Below are positions 20,513-33,880 of a stretch of DNA of 64,000 nt, in pieces. How positions within the stretch are numbered: the first letter of the stretch is position 1; each line of letters starts with the position of its first letter. The translations under genes were made by a program, and so were the position numbers. Source of the DNA: Panicum virgatum (lineage: Eukaryota; Streptophyta; Magnoliopsida; Poales; Poaceae); the NCBI RefSeq assembly GCF_016808335.1, contig NC_053144.1, forward strand, positions 57,428,195 to 57,492,194, in the 5' to 3' direction. The notes under the pieces are model-generated. The model was not told where the DNA came from. It did not search any database and saw only the letters and a program-made list of their open reading frames with translations.

Positions 20513-23500
20513 TGTAACACCTCTGGTGTCAGTTTAACCAAAGCCAGGCAATTAACATAACTTCACACACAAATGAGCTAAGAAAGCTTAGAGAAGAACC
20601 CTATGTCTAGTTCTTGCAAATTTGTGTGTAAATATATGTGTGCATGTGTTTGAGTGCAATGTGTTTGAAAAACAATAATTGGTACCCTTTTAAACTTGAC
20701 TTGGCATGTGTGGTAATAAGGCAATAAAATACACCTTTCATAATGATCTATAAACTTTCTATGCAAATCAAATTCAAACTGGAAAACCATCACATGAAAT
20801 GATTATTGGAACCATTCTTTGATTTGTGAAGAGCTACTAATTCAAACAAATTAAATCAACAAGAGTTCTATTTCTAGTTGTTAGGAAATTGAATTAACTT
20901 GCAAAACAATGCAAACATGCATATGAAAATAAATAGACATATTCAACATGTCATGTTAAACAAAAACCTAGTTGAAGCCTAGGAATAAAAGTGCCAAAAT
21001 TCACATGAAATGATAAGTACCTTAAAATGGCAGTTTTTGAAATAATTAAATAACTCTCAAACCATTGCTCGAACGAAAAAGTGCATAACACAAAAGTTGT
21101 AGATCTCGAAAAACTGAACAAAAGTGGTATTCAACACTTTTTCATTTGAGGCCAAAAAGAGGGAGAAAATTTGAAATTACAAAACTGATTTTGGAACTTC
21201 GATTTATTTACGAGACTGCCCCTGCCAGCTTATTCCACCTCTCGCCTCCCTGCACCACGCCTACGACGGCGTCCGTACGCCGGCGCGGCCACCTGGCCGG
21301 TGCGCCCTGCTAGCTCCGCACCTCCCCCAGCACGAGCTCCCCTAGCCCGCTTCTCCCTGGCTCCGCGTCGAGCTGCCACGCACCCCCCACGCGCCCCTGC
21401 TCGCCACGACGTCGACGGCCATCGCCTTCCCTGGCCAGGCCTCCCCCAGGCCGCTGCGCCCCAGCTCGCTCTCCCCAGTTCGCTCTCCTCCCTCTGCCTG
21501 CGCCTATAAAAGGGGTAGGGTTCCCCCTGCACGCGCGGACAGCAAGCCCCCGCCATTCCCAACTCCGGCGAGCTCAAGCTCTCCGTGGAGCCACCTCCAC
21601 CGACCCGCATTGCCTCCCCCGACCCCGTAATCGTGCTCCTCGTTGACTGGTGGTGCTCAGGGACCCAAGAACCGCCACCCTGAGCCACCAGAACCCCCCT
21701 CGCCGGCGGCCAACCTCGCCGCCGAGCACCGCTGCTCCGTGGAACTCCACCCTCCGCTTCCACATTGCCAAAATCAAGTGCACCACAACCTTCCTCACAT
21801 CCTACCGGAGCTTCCCAGCCAGACTGCCCCACCCCAACACCGCCGGAGCGCCGCTACCGCAGCTCAGACCCACCGCCGGCCGCCCCTCACCGCGGACCCG
21901 CCTCCTCAGACCCTCTCCCGACGAGCCACGACCACCCAAAGGTAGCTCTCGAGCCCCTCTTCATTTTCCCCCACTTTCCCCTCGCCTCCGGTGACTCTCC
22001 TCGCCGGGAAACGCCGCGCCCGTTCCCTGCTCTGTTCTGAACTTCCGCCAGGGACTTCCCCTGAGAAGAAACAAAAACCCAGGGCCTAAGTGAAAAACGT
22101 ACATGAACACTAGAATCAAAAGCTGCAAACTTGTAAATTCCATATAAAATCGTAAAAAAAATCAGAAAAATATAAACTCAACTGTTATGGAATCCTTAGA
22201 ACAAGAACTACAACTTTTGTTACAATCACATGTTCATATTTTACTTTTATTTTAATCTAAGAAAAATACTAGTTTAAATGGCACGTAAATGTTCTAGGAG
22301 TTTGGTTCAGTAACTATGCTTGATTTTTGGATATGTTGAACGTAGTACTGTTAGAAGAACCTGGTAAAAATATGAGCACTGTTTGAAATCGTTTGCTTGC
22401 TCAAATGATCAAGATTCCTAAATCTACTAGTATTGCTCATGTATTAATTCTGGTAGAACTGTTTGTGATCTGTATATGAAACTTTTTCTGTGTATGAATG
22501 TTACTAAATCATTACTGTGGTGAAAGTTTGAGAAATTATTGAACTAATTAAATATATATTTGAGTTAATGCTTGATAAGTAGGCTTTATTTGTGGTATAT
22601 AGTTCCTGTGCTTAGAAAAATCTAGGTTTATTTCTGAAACCCTATTTTAGTCATATAAACATGTCTGCAAAGTTTGAGCACCATTTACTGAATATTATTA
22701 CAGTTATAATCCATGCTTGAGATATCATGTTTAGTTTTGGAAGAAATCTGTCATATCTGGTCTTCATCTTTGGACATGTTCTTAGTTAGAGTATATTCTC
22801 GCTGTAATAAAAAGTTCACATGCAGTACTAATCAAATGAACCTTGAAAAAATTATGCTAACTCATGATAAGTTAAATGCATAACTAATTTATCTTGTTGA
22901 TATGAAGTTTAATAATTTTTATGGAACATTTTTAGTCCATGACTAGGCTCTGGTAAAAATTTGAGAACCATATCCCTAGTATAACTCTTTGTGGAATTAA
23001 TCTTAGTTAATGGCTTGATAAATTTGTTCTTTTTGTCACCTCTGCTGTATAAGTGAATAAAATCTGGAAAAATTTCAGTGCTGAGTAGATGCTTTTTAGA
23101 TGCTCCCATAAAATTTGTAGCACCAGAACCCATGTCAAACGTTCTGTGCAAAAAGGTGAAGCAACTAGAATAATCTACTTACATGAATAGTTATGGTAAA
23201 TTGCTTTATGGTTAGATGCTGAATTTTATACCATAGATGTTAAAGTTTGGGATCTGTGTTACTTTAGTTTTTCATCACTAGCTCATGAGTAAATTGGTTG
23301 CTATGAAATAGTGAAAGCATGCTATGTTTTAATGATAAAAATGAAAACCAAACCACACAGCTCTTTTATGAAGTAAAGTGAATTTAAGAACTACTCTATA
23401 AACGATTGCCCAGAAAATAAAGTTAACTAAGACCACAACAACAAATACATGCTATACTGGACTACAACTTTATAGTGAAGGAAAGAAATATGTTTATATC

Positions 23501-25121
23501 ATGTTGTAACAATATCATTTCTGCATGCATATAGAAACGGTAAATCTACTCGACGGTGATTACGAATTGGTGCCCGCGAATACTACCACTCCGAAGAGTG
23601 TCTCTCTTATTTATACTGACTTGAATCAAGACCCGAACCAATGTTCGGAAGAGCCCAAGGCTACTTTTGAACAGTGCCCAAGAAGGCAAGCCCCGGTGCA
23701 TAATCCCATTATTTTACACATTATATTCATCTTATTTTTGTATATGTTGTAATAATTTTTATTGCGCATTTACGTTTTCTAGGCGTTGATCGAAAACCTT
23801 AGATGCATGATCCCTAGGTACCTATGTTTGATACCCGGATCTTTTTATCGGCTAGTTGCCATGCTAATTAGGTACGGTAGAAGTCGAGGGGTTTCCTGCC
23901 TCTCGCGAGCAAATAGGAATTTTACTGACTTTAAATTCCTGCTGAAATATAAGAACAATGGGCGGGGTTGTGTAGTTGTAATACCCCGCTGGTGTAGTCA
24001 AAAATGGCTAAGGTCGCGGGGTGTGGCTCATTTCGTTAAGTGTTTGAAAGTACTAGCCACATACCGAGAAATATGGTAATCGGTAAGCTGAAGTACCTGA
24101 TTGGACCAGCGAGTGGAACGATCTCGCACCCTCCTGGTAGAAGTAGGTTTATTTTTTTTGTCCGGACGTACGGGTGCAGAGATGTCGGGCTCTGTAGTCG
24201 GGGAGGGTGTTCCGGATCCACGGACTGGAAAGAAAGGGGAAATGTTGTGTGGGTGACTTGGTCCCATACGTGTGGTCTAGGTTCCCCTGGCTAGGTTGAA
24301 ATTCGATTCAGAATCGTCCGCCTCTCACGGCATGAGATTGCTTTGTTTTCGGTCACACATAGTAACAAGTGGAACATGATGAGGATAATACTGCTGGTTG
24401 AATAAATGATTGCTCTACCATGTTTGAGTAGAATTAGATGCAAACTTAGAATGGTTAATCCAACTGGAAGATGGCTAAATAAAATCTGACAATAAGGATC
24501 AACATTTAGTGGCGTTTTTGGCAAAACAAACCCCACCAACCAAAAAGCCTTGCATGTCTAGTTATCGGACTATGTTATATCCGGTGACGGGTCAGTCTTG
24601 CTGAGTATTAGTATACTCAGTCTTGCTTGTGGCACTGTTTTTCAGGTACTAACTTCGAAGATCTGTTTGCAAGTCTTACTTGGTCGTGTACCTTGCCTCC
24701 GGGCTGGTCTGTTGAGTGGGATGGCCCTTCAGCTGGTGCTGACCACCCTCCCGCTGAGTGACGCTTTCGTATGGGCTTTATCGATGCGTCACGTTATTTC
24801 GCTAGTTACCTTTTAATGCTTCCGCTGAACAATGAGACTTGAATAAATTGAGTAGATGGAACTCTGTAGTACTTTACTATTCTGAACCTGGTTTGTAATA
24901 AAGTTTCTTTCCGCTGCAATCACTCTGAGATGTATGAAATGTTCTGTGTTGTAATCTCTGGGCTCACCTTCGTGTGAGTGTTGTCGGTTGATCCTGGAAG
25001 AGCGTGGCTTTTATCGAGGCTTCACTCGAGGAACTACCGGTGAGTGCCAATTTGGGTCAGAGTTGCTTAGCAACAAAGATCAGTGCACCCGGGCCCAGTA
25101 GTTTTGGGTGGTTCCGCCACA
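20513..25121 (+). mobile_element. Solo-LTR-like element A
   Basis: It begins TGTAACACCTCTGGTGT and ends near TTCCGCCACA, a TG...CA layout. A promoter-like TATAAAAGGGG lies near 21505. It shares ordered blocks with the minus-strand element at 53794-57084: the TGTAACACCTC start, a GC-rich stretch, CTTAGATGCATGATCCCTAG (near 23797), a GAGTATTAGTATACTCAG-type block (near 24602), and similar 3' parts. No second LTR, primer site or pol domain is seen, so a solo LTR of a long-LTR family (possibly a Tekay-type Gypsy) is the best guess. Flanking duplications are not clear. Confidence 0.5.
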
Positions 25122-25345
25122 GCCGCCGCCCAGGGGAGGTCGCCGGAGCTCTGCCGCCCTCGATCGCGCAGCTCCGCCGCCCAGGATCTCACGGAGAGAG
25201 AGGATGGGGAAAAAAGGAGAAAGGGAAAAGGGAGCTGAGAGAGGGGAAGGAGAGAAGGGAAGAAGAGAGTGGAGAAAAAAAAAGTAATAAGTTTTAGAGG
25301 GGGTGGATCGACCGTGAGTTGTGACCGGTAGCGGTAGCGGTAGCG

Positions 25346-28300
25346 GCCGTTAGTAGACCGGCCGAGCTGGACGTGAAACGGAACGCACGCGGCGTGCATG
25401 GGCGCAGACATGTTGTATCAGGACGTAACACCGTCCTAATACTGAAATACAATATGTGACAGCAAAACCATTATAGGCCCATCTAATAAGATCAGAGCTT
25501 CAGGCAGAGTCTGCCTGCCAGCGTGCGAGGCATCGTGACCGTCTATTATTCAACACTAGCAAGTTGGCCCGCGCAAATAGCGCGTGTAGCTAGCTTTTTT
25601 TTCTTTATTCTCTACCTATATTATACTACGGCAGATGGATCTTTCACCTTTATGTGCCATATACAGGTCTATAAATATTCTATTTTAGCTGGCAAGGTAC
25701 AATCTTTTCCTTTATCATCAATATGACTCGTGTTAATTTTTCTCTTTATTCTTTCAATTATATTTGTTTCTTGTAAACTAATGCTATTAAATTGTGCTTC
25801 TCCGTAGCCATTTTGATAATTTTTTAGGGTTGTTCTCATGCTCCCTAAACAACATATGACCAGTTTGGTAGGGCTTCGTCTCTTTCTGAAATTGATTTAG
25901 TTTGGGCTTCTGAGCCAAAACTATTTCAAAAGAATATTTGGCAAATCAGTTTTTAATTGTAATATGATAATTTTGGGTGAAGCCATTTTATTTTTACCTA
26001 TATTTACCAAAAACTGTTGGAGAAATTATTGAAGAAGCCACCAACAAACACACCTTAATAATTGTCAGGGCTTAATATGGTATTGTCAAAGGTGCTATCT
26101 AGTGTTTCATATATTGATAATATATGATGAAGAGCATATCAAGGCTCAACAAATACCATAGTCATGCCACTACTTAGCTACTAATTCATGATGATTGATT
26201 TCTAACCTTTAATATTTATTATTTGTTTGTTTCTCGACTGAAAGTAGAAGCATGCATCTTTCTAACATTTTCCAAACCAATACTACACTAAAACTAAATG
26301 TTACATGGTGGCAATTGTCGTGATATAGTTGTTGTACTCTATTATGCTAGACAACTGATCAAGCAAGTCGTAGACAGGGGGGTGTTTGGTTCCACTGGAA
26401 TTTATTTTAAGCTTCGTCACATCGGATGCTTGTATGTTAATTAGGAGTACTAAATATAGACTAATGACAAAACAAATTCCATAACCCATAGGTTTTTTCA
26501 CGAGATGAATCTATTAAGTCTAATTAGTCCATAATTAGCCCATGTGATGCTACATTAAATATGTGCTAATCATAGATTAATTAGGCTTAATAGATTCGTC
26601 TCGTGAATAAGCCCTAGGCTTATGCAGTTAGTTTTATAATTAGCTTACATTTAATCTTTCTAATTGACATAAAAAAATTTGACATGACAGGGCTTAAAAT
26701 AAGCCCTAGTAACCAAACACCCGTGTAATCGAGGCAATAGTTAACTCATCGAAAAAGCAACAAAAGAAGTTGTACCAGTAGTGATAATACCATAAAAAAT
26801 TTAGCCACATGTGCTCTTTATTTATGTAATTTGCTTCCAAATATCAATTGAGATTGGAATACCATTTTTCATTGTTTTCCTTGTAATTTATTATTTATCT
26901 ATTCATTATTTACATGACCTTTATTTTATTTCCTTCAAATTCATGTAGAATAGTATATTTTCTTATTATTTTATTGTTAAGTTAAAGTATATGCTAAACA
27001 TATTCAACGAAATATTTGGATTAAACTAAAACATCATATTATTACAAAATTAATGATGTGTATATTTTACTATTAGCATGTTGATTTCAAACTATACTTC
27101 TAAATGTAGCTTAAATAAATTTTATTTTGTTTTAAAATTCAATTCTTTCTCAATTGTATTTGACACATATTTTAATTTTGCTATTTTTTCATAATTCATC
27201 TACAAATTAACTACTAATTGTATTAATTTTAATTCTAGAGTTAGCTATTTATCAACCATTTGTGAACTTGTATTTTTTTAAATTTGAATTTGGTTATTTA
27301 TTATTTGTAATTGACCTATACAGTTGCAACCCAAATGCTTTAACAGTGATAATATTCATCTTTAAAATTTTCAAATATCCCCGCAACTTCCATCAAGTTA
27401 TCTGTGAATACATCATTATTTATAATTAATCTAGCTAGTCAAACAAACACATTATAACCACAGTTCGACCTACATGTGGCATAGTGATTAATATACATAG
27501 AGTAAATATCACTTTGGTAAATGCATCATGGTTTATGCAGAGGAATATAATATACAACTAATAAGGGTAGCATCTAATTTGATTAATGTTCCCAATGTAC
27601 AAATATCTTTAACAAATACAGTAGATAATATCATGATGTTTGTACGTGACTGTTGTCACTCATCTCAATGTATGCAAACCAACTCAAGCAAGCTGCTAAG
27701 CACTTTAATTGGATGCTAGTGCCATTAAGGCAAGGAAGATGTCAAAGATACGGAGATACATGACCTACTGCAAATCTTCCTTGCGATGGCCTCAAGTGCC
27801 ATATCTATGTTCTGGCTCCGCTTGCTCGGCAGTCTAGAAGGTGCCAAGCCACATGCAAGTCTAAAAGTGTTTGACCCACTTGATCTCCTCTTTAGAGTTC
27901 ACTCTGTTCGGCTGGATGTGGCTGGGGGCTAGTGCTGATTTATTGTGTGAAAAAAGTATGCTGGCTGGCCGTGTCTAGTGGCTGGTGCTGATTTGGTGTG
28001 AGAGAAAAATATTATTGGCTGGTTGCAGCCGAATAGAGTAAGATGCTCCAAAGCATTCGCCCACTGCAACTTTGCCGCACCAAATCCCTTCCTGGTAACA
28101 AATGTCATGGTGGCAGCTCGCGGGGTGAGGAACGACGTGTTGAAGAAAGATATTCCAAATCTTGCTTCTCAATCACAATACAAATCAACTACTATTTTTG
28201 ATTTTTTGAATTTATCAATTTATTAGTCGTATTCGATATGGACTCCTATTCATCATGAACTTTTTGGTCAAGTTCTACTTTTTAAATTCTGAATTTAGCT

Positions 28301-30158
28301 AATTAGTAATCATATTCGGCATGCACTAGTCGGTCATGTACAAATCTTCCTTAATTTTTTAAAATCCGAAAATGGCTATTTATTAGTCGTATTTATATGG
28401 ACTCTTGAGTTAGTTTGGATCGTTAGACCTTCATAAAATCCAACGGTGCAAATCTTTCTCTTTTTTAGATGAACGTGGGAATTTCTAGATCCTCTCGGTG
28501 AACGTGGTGGCTTCTTTTAACACTCTCTTATTAATATAATAGATTATTGCCTGCTCGATCGTGTCTAGGGATGGTAATGGACCATGGCCCTAGTGGCCTC
28601 TTCACAGCCCAACAATGTCCTTAAATTTTTTAGTTTAAAATTATATAAGATTAGAGTCCAACCCTTTTAGAGCCCAGCTTTTAGATTTTCTAGTTCAAAA
28701 TTTTGGGCTATTTACCACCCTTTCGTGCCACACCAAGAGGGAGACAACATGCATTATATTAGATCGACGGTAGCTGGCCTGGACGGTCTTGTATGGTGGA
28801 TCGCGATATGTTCGATCGGCACCCTTCGACCACGACAACGCGTACGACCGTGGCATTGACGTCGTCGTCGATCGGGACGACGGGCGCGATCGTCAGAGCC
28901 TGCTGAGAGGGCGTGAGATCGAGCAGAGAGGACGACAAGCGAGACGACGCATGTTCATAAGGACGACGGCCGGTGGGCTGAACTGTCATCCCTTCAATTC
29001 GACGACGACTTGTGTGGGTTACAAGCCTACAAGGCTTGCTATTCACCCTTGTGGACGTGCGCGCGTGATGCGTCGACCGATGATCTTATTGCCTCTACAA
29101 ATAAAACGCACACTGCCGGCGCGGCTGGCTAGCCTGACAGCGCGCCGTCGGTCCAGTCACCCGCCGGCCCATGCTGCCATGCATCGCCGTCGTCTCATAC
29201 CATCCCCATGTTTGAGCACGTGAGGCGCCGGCCCACGATCGCGCTAGCGATAGGTGCAGCGCTGGTACGCTCTACAATGGTGGAGGCAGCTCTATGCTAT
29301 GCCACCCGCGGCCGGTCCTATCCGCTCTTATTGCGATCCTCTTTCCTTGGAATCACTCCGGTCGTCTCCGGTGAAGTAGATGACTGAAGAACAATGCGAT
29401 CTTCCGCCATCACATGTGCAGCTCGCGGTTAGTGTGTGAGAGAAGAGAGTGTGATTATTACAGGCCGGGTAGCTGTAGATGCACGGGGGAGAAAACCGAG
29501 CCATCCAAATCTTTTTCATGAAAATGTATTCGATTTAATTGGATTTGGACACTCGGGTTAGGATTCTTATAGCCTACCTACCCGTGCTCCCGCAGTGGCT
29601 TATAGCTAATAATTATATTTATCTATCTCACACCCTCTTTCATTCTAACACATAATTCATCATTATCTAGCTAGTTGAGTAGATTTTATTTTGCATGACA
29701 CCTCCGTATGTGTTTGATCTATATTTAATTGAATCTTTTGTTTGTGAATTGATGGTATTCTTATCTCTTTCATCATACATGAATACATGGTGACACAAAT
29801 CGTGGATAGTATTTTTATATAAACAATAACATAAATAATATATTAATAATGATATATATTGATGCACATTAATATTTTGTTATAATTATATAATTTTAAT
29901 TTAGATTTAGGGGTTATTTTAACTTTTAATAATAATATAGTTGGATAATTTATATGCAAATTTAGGGGGTCATTTGTATTATTTTTATAATATCATAGGT
30001 GGGTAATTTACATAAAGATTTGAGGTTACTTTAGTTTTTTTATAATGACAACGGTAGGTAATTTAGATAAATGTTTAGGAGATTACTTTAGTCTATTTTC
30101 ATAATAGCAGATGTAGGTAAATTATTAAAAAGATACAGATCCAATGACTATTATGATT
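25346..30158 (+). repeat. 5.1-kb direct repeat, copy 2, right piece
   Basis: Matches about 13341-18133. A local replacement of about 50 bp near 27012-27062 is not in copy 1, and there are scattered substitutions. It has the sister MITE at 26380 and the sister 63-codon ORF at 27528. No gene recognised. Confidence 0.85.
26380..26722. mobile_element. MITE with GGGTGTTTGG ends (in repeat copy 2)
   Basis: Duplicate of the element at 14377, present at the same place in the second repeat copy. Confidence 0.75.
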
Positions 30159-33100
30159 AGAGTTATCGGATTGATGAGCCGATATTTCTAAGTTTTGCGA
30201 GAATTTCTCTATTTTTTAGAGTGTGGCTTCATGTGGAGGCTTCATGTTTGAGCCTTCATGTTAAGGCTTCAACGGAGCCTCCAAATAGTAGTAGTAAGAT
30301 GACGGAACATGTTCACCTGAGTTAAGTTTTAGACGTTTTACTAGTTTTTGTTCTATGATTGGATATTTATGTGTTATTAAGTGGTCGCGAAGCACACCTT
30401 CTCCATGTGCAGATGTGTCCCCAATCATGTTTAGTTAGATATGTGCTAGGATGCACCCACATGTGCATCATAAGTGTGTGCCCAAAGAAAACAGAAAACG
30501 AAGGGTTTAATTTACAAGTTCATAACAGATATAAACTTTCTTGTCTGGAAAATCATGTCGTGCAGCGGTGAAGTTTTAAAATTCAAGCCGACTTAGATGT
30601 TTGTTAGGTTCATAATTGTATATGCACCTCTAATTTCTCACTTCATTTAAAAATGAAATTTTATTACTTCATGCACTCACACAAAGTAATAGTGTGCAGC
30701 ACACAGGATTTTATTTTCAGGTTCCTTAAACACATTCCTAATGTGCATTATGGTTCAAATTCTAGTGCCCATTACTTTATTTGGTAGTGTCCATTACTTC
30801 GATGTGCGTGTTTAACGGTTGTGTGCCTCGCGAGTTAGCGAAGATACTCTCTGCATCCAGGGAACATAGACTTACATGTTACACGTACAGGGCACAGTAT
30901 GATTCTAACTATTGGTTTGACAAGAAAGAATCTGGGATTGAAGGATTCGAATCTTCGAGTACCGGGACCGAAACGATTCACGCACGCTTCCAGCAGTGTC
31001 TGTGTACTAGTGTCAGCGGCGGCATCTCTTTCGCATTGACACCAGCGCCTCGCCATCCCTCCACAGTCCACATGTCTCCGTCCAGCTGAACGATTCCTCA
31101 TATATCGCGTCGGAAAACAGCCTGCCGGGCATGGTCCCGGAAGCATGCTGATTCCTCACGACCATGATGGCAAGCAAGCAGGGTCCCGGTCGCCGTCGGC
31201 CGGAGGGAGCCTAGGTAGTAGTGGAGTAGACGACGAGGCGCGGGCGGAAGGAGCACGCATGATCGCCGCACAGGGGCGCGGTACAAGGCCGGAGCCCCCC
31301 GGGAACGGGTGCCATCGTCAGGGAGAAACAGAATCGGCACGTTTCGGTTAGCCCCTGTGCCCGGCGCCTGGTTTCGCCTCAATGACTCGCCGGGGGAGGA
31401 CGGGATCTGACTCGCCGGACCGGGCAACCCCCGAATCCTGGGGCTAGAAAGTGGCGGCAGGAGGTGGCGGTCAGCGACGGGTATTCCGATTCGAGGATTG
31501 GCATGTGCATGGCATTGAAGGGGTCACCAGATGCCTTGTTGCAAAACCACGGGGGAAACGAGAGGAGAAAGGACTGTGACTGATGGGCTGTTGGGGGAGG
31601 AAGAGCGGCTCATGAAGCCTCTCTTGTCGCTCCTCGTGCTAGCTACTGACGAGAGCAGCACAGCAGCAGGCTCGGATCAGCATCGAGCTCTTACTATAGC
31701 TTCCCATCAGTGCATTCTGATTGCTAACGATGCTACCTCTCCTATTTTTTTTTCGAAAGGAATGCTACCTCTCCTAGTCTCCTTGGTTTCGCGTCCCGAT
31801 CCTTCCAGGTGCGCGTCGCGAGCGGAGGCATGCGCCATTTCGCCTTCCACGTCTGGTGGAACGGGTTCGGGCAGGCAGATGCAGGCTCTGCGCGGGCGCC
31901 TTCATCATCAGAGGTTCAGAGTTCGGCTCGCCCGATCATGTAGCTTTCGCCGGGATCGTCGTCTGGGCCCGGCCGTCCACGTTAACATTCAATCCACGGC
32001 TTGATATGGCCCGTGGTCCGGTTGATGCGGCGGCGACATGGAAAAATGGTAGACGAAGCAGGTTAGTTCGTAGCTGGTCCCTGCAAAAGAAAATCTGATG
32101 GCTCGCTAAATGGTGTCAAACCCAGTATGTTGTAGGGCATTACAGAGACATCTTTAGTACTCTCGCAGTTTAAAATTACAATAAGATTTATTTCATCTCG
32201 TTGAGAGAAATCTTTGGTGTTACTAGATTTGTACTGAAATATACATTTTTCTGTAAGTATACATTTCATCACAAACAGAATACTTATAGAGTAACCTTTT
32301 TTTGTCTAATGAATTAATGGATTATGCCTCGTGTAAATAAAACAGACGAAACAAGCAGTCACTAGCATACCATTCTTCTTTGTGACATGACATAATTGTC
32401 ATGGTAGGTAGTATGGAATAATATCGAATTAATATGATGACCATATGCTACCGCCTATTCATAATATTTTATTTTTTCAATTGAGCATAAGAATTAAAGT
32501 GGTAGATAAAATAAACATCTTGCCCTCAATTAATATTATACAAAGTGTGCAAGCATGAGTAAACAAGCTAGTTAACACAACAATCAAAGATGGGTGAGAC
32601 TAAAAAATGTAACCAACGTAGTCAAGAAGTTGTCGAACAACAAGTATTTTAAAGGTCCTATAAAGAAGGCTAAAGCAATAATATTTGAATCTGAGGGAAC
32701 AGTCTGGGATAATTTTATAAGAATTAATATGTTCTGTATGCAATAACGATGAGATTTTATAGAATTTAACTTTAGGCATATTATGGTTGTCCTCTAAGTA
32801 CAAACTAAAGCATGGGGGAGGTACTTTCTTGACGAACCTCAAATAGTAGTCACCAGCTCACCACGATTGCAACACATGTTGATATCTTGCCTCTTCTTTC
32901 TGCGCCATAACTCATCTTGATGTCGACGTTATGCTCAAACTGTGTGCGTAGTGTCGACATCATGACAATTTGTGGTGCATCATGTTTGTCACAAATCTCT
33001 CATCATTACCTCTACTCATTACTATTCACTTTAGATGTAGAATTTTGAACTTTCCACTCTATGTAGTCATAAAAGAGTGGCATTTTGCATCGAACATTCA

Positions 33101-33754
33101 AACTTCGATCGTCAATAAATTTGTGTACATTGAAATCATCTAGAGAAAGAAATGAAACCACTATCCCGTAAAATAATGCAATCCTAAGAATTCTCAGAAA
33201 GATCGGTAGTCTTAAGAAATGGATAGGGTGCCCTAGGTAATTTATTTGGATTGCTTTCCAGGCATTTGTCTTTTGAGTTTCCTTTGTCCACTAAATATAC
33301 TCATGAAGTTGGAAAGAAAATAATCAGTTGATTAATCTTCATTTTTTAAGGAACTATCATCCAATTAATCCTTCAAATTTCCCACGCAAACTGTTGGATT
33401 AGATTGCATAGGTCTCGCCTGGCTTGTCCAAATGCGACAAAAGCATTATTTGTAGGACGAACCGTGTTGTCAAAAATATCGGAGGTTACCAGATCTCTGA
33501 GACTTGAAATGTTGGAGGTCCACTCTTTGTGGATTATAGTGAAACCCTGTATATAATCATATATTCTTTCTCTGATTTATAGAGACTAGTTAAAGTTTCA
33601 CATTTTTTTGATCGTAGGGAGTTTCTTATTATAGTGCCTTTTGTCCAAAATGCATGCCATATAAACCGTATGCAGTCTCGCACTCCCTCATTTTTTTTTG
33701 GTTTGCAAGGAAGTGATATCACACTTTGATGCCAATAATTTTGTTAGATTTATA
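30159..33754. other. Intergenic, no gene recognised
   Basis: Mostly AT-rich. 30990-32060 is GC-richer, with open frames that show no domain I know; one stretch near 31810-31880 reads like a short coding fragment (VRVASGGMRHFAFHVWWNG) but leads nowhere. 32100-33750 shows nothing. Confidence 0.4.
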
Positions 33755-33880
33755 CCCTATTTGGATCCAAGTGGTAATAGAGAAAATACTAAATTTTAGC
33801 ACTAGGCCATCCAAAAATGGGACTGCTAATGGAGTGTGCTAAACTCTGCAAGGTCCATTTTAGCCCACCCAAATAGGCCC
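33755..33880. mobile_element. Short MITE, CCTATTTGG ends
   Basis: CCCTATTTGG on the left and CCAAATAGGCC on the right, with ATTTTAGCAC and TTTTAGCCCA words inside. No duplication was fixed at the flanks. Confidence 0.4.

Larger units (their letters stand above)
19546..25345. mobile_element. 5.8-kb insertion splitting repeat copy 2 (MULE-like ends)
   Basis: Copy 1 is continuous at this site (GCGACCG|TTAGTAG). The insert starts GGTGTGGCTATTTTACGGTC and near its other end has, inverted, GGTCACAACTCACGGTCGAT. The flanks GTAGCGACC and GTAGCGGCC could be a degraded 9-bp duplication, but three GGTAGC units blur the right edge. 19610-19880 is a run of AAAATTTT/GAGAAAA words. 19890-20510 and 25122-25290 are GC-rich. 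A solo-LTR-like element lies within. Confidence 0.55.

Noticed and set aside
13049..30158. Reading the 5.1-kb repeats as LTRs of one element
   Set aside because: No TG...CA ends, no primer site or purine tract in the 1.15-kb spacer, and no flanking duplication.
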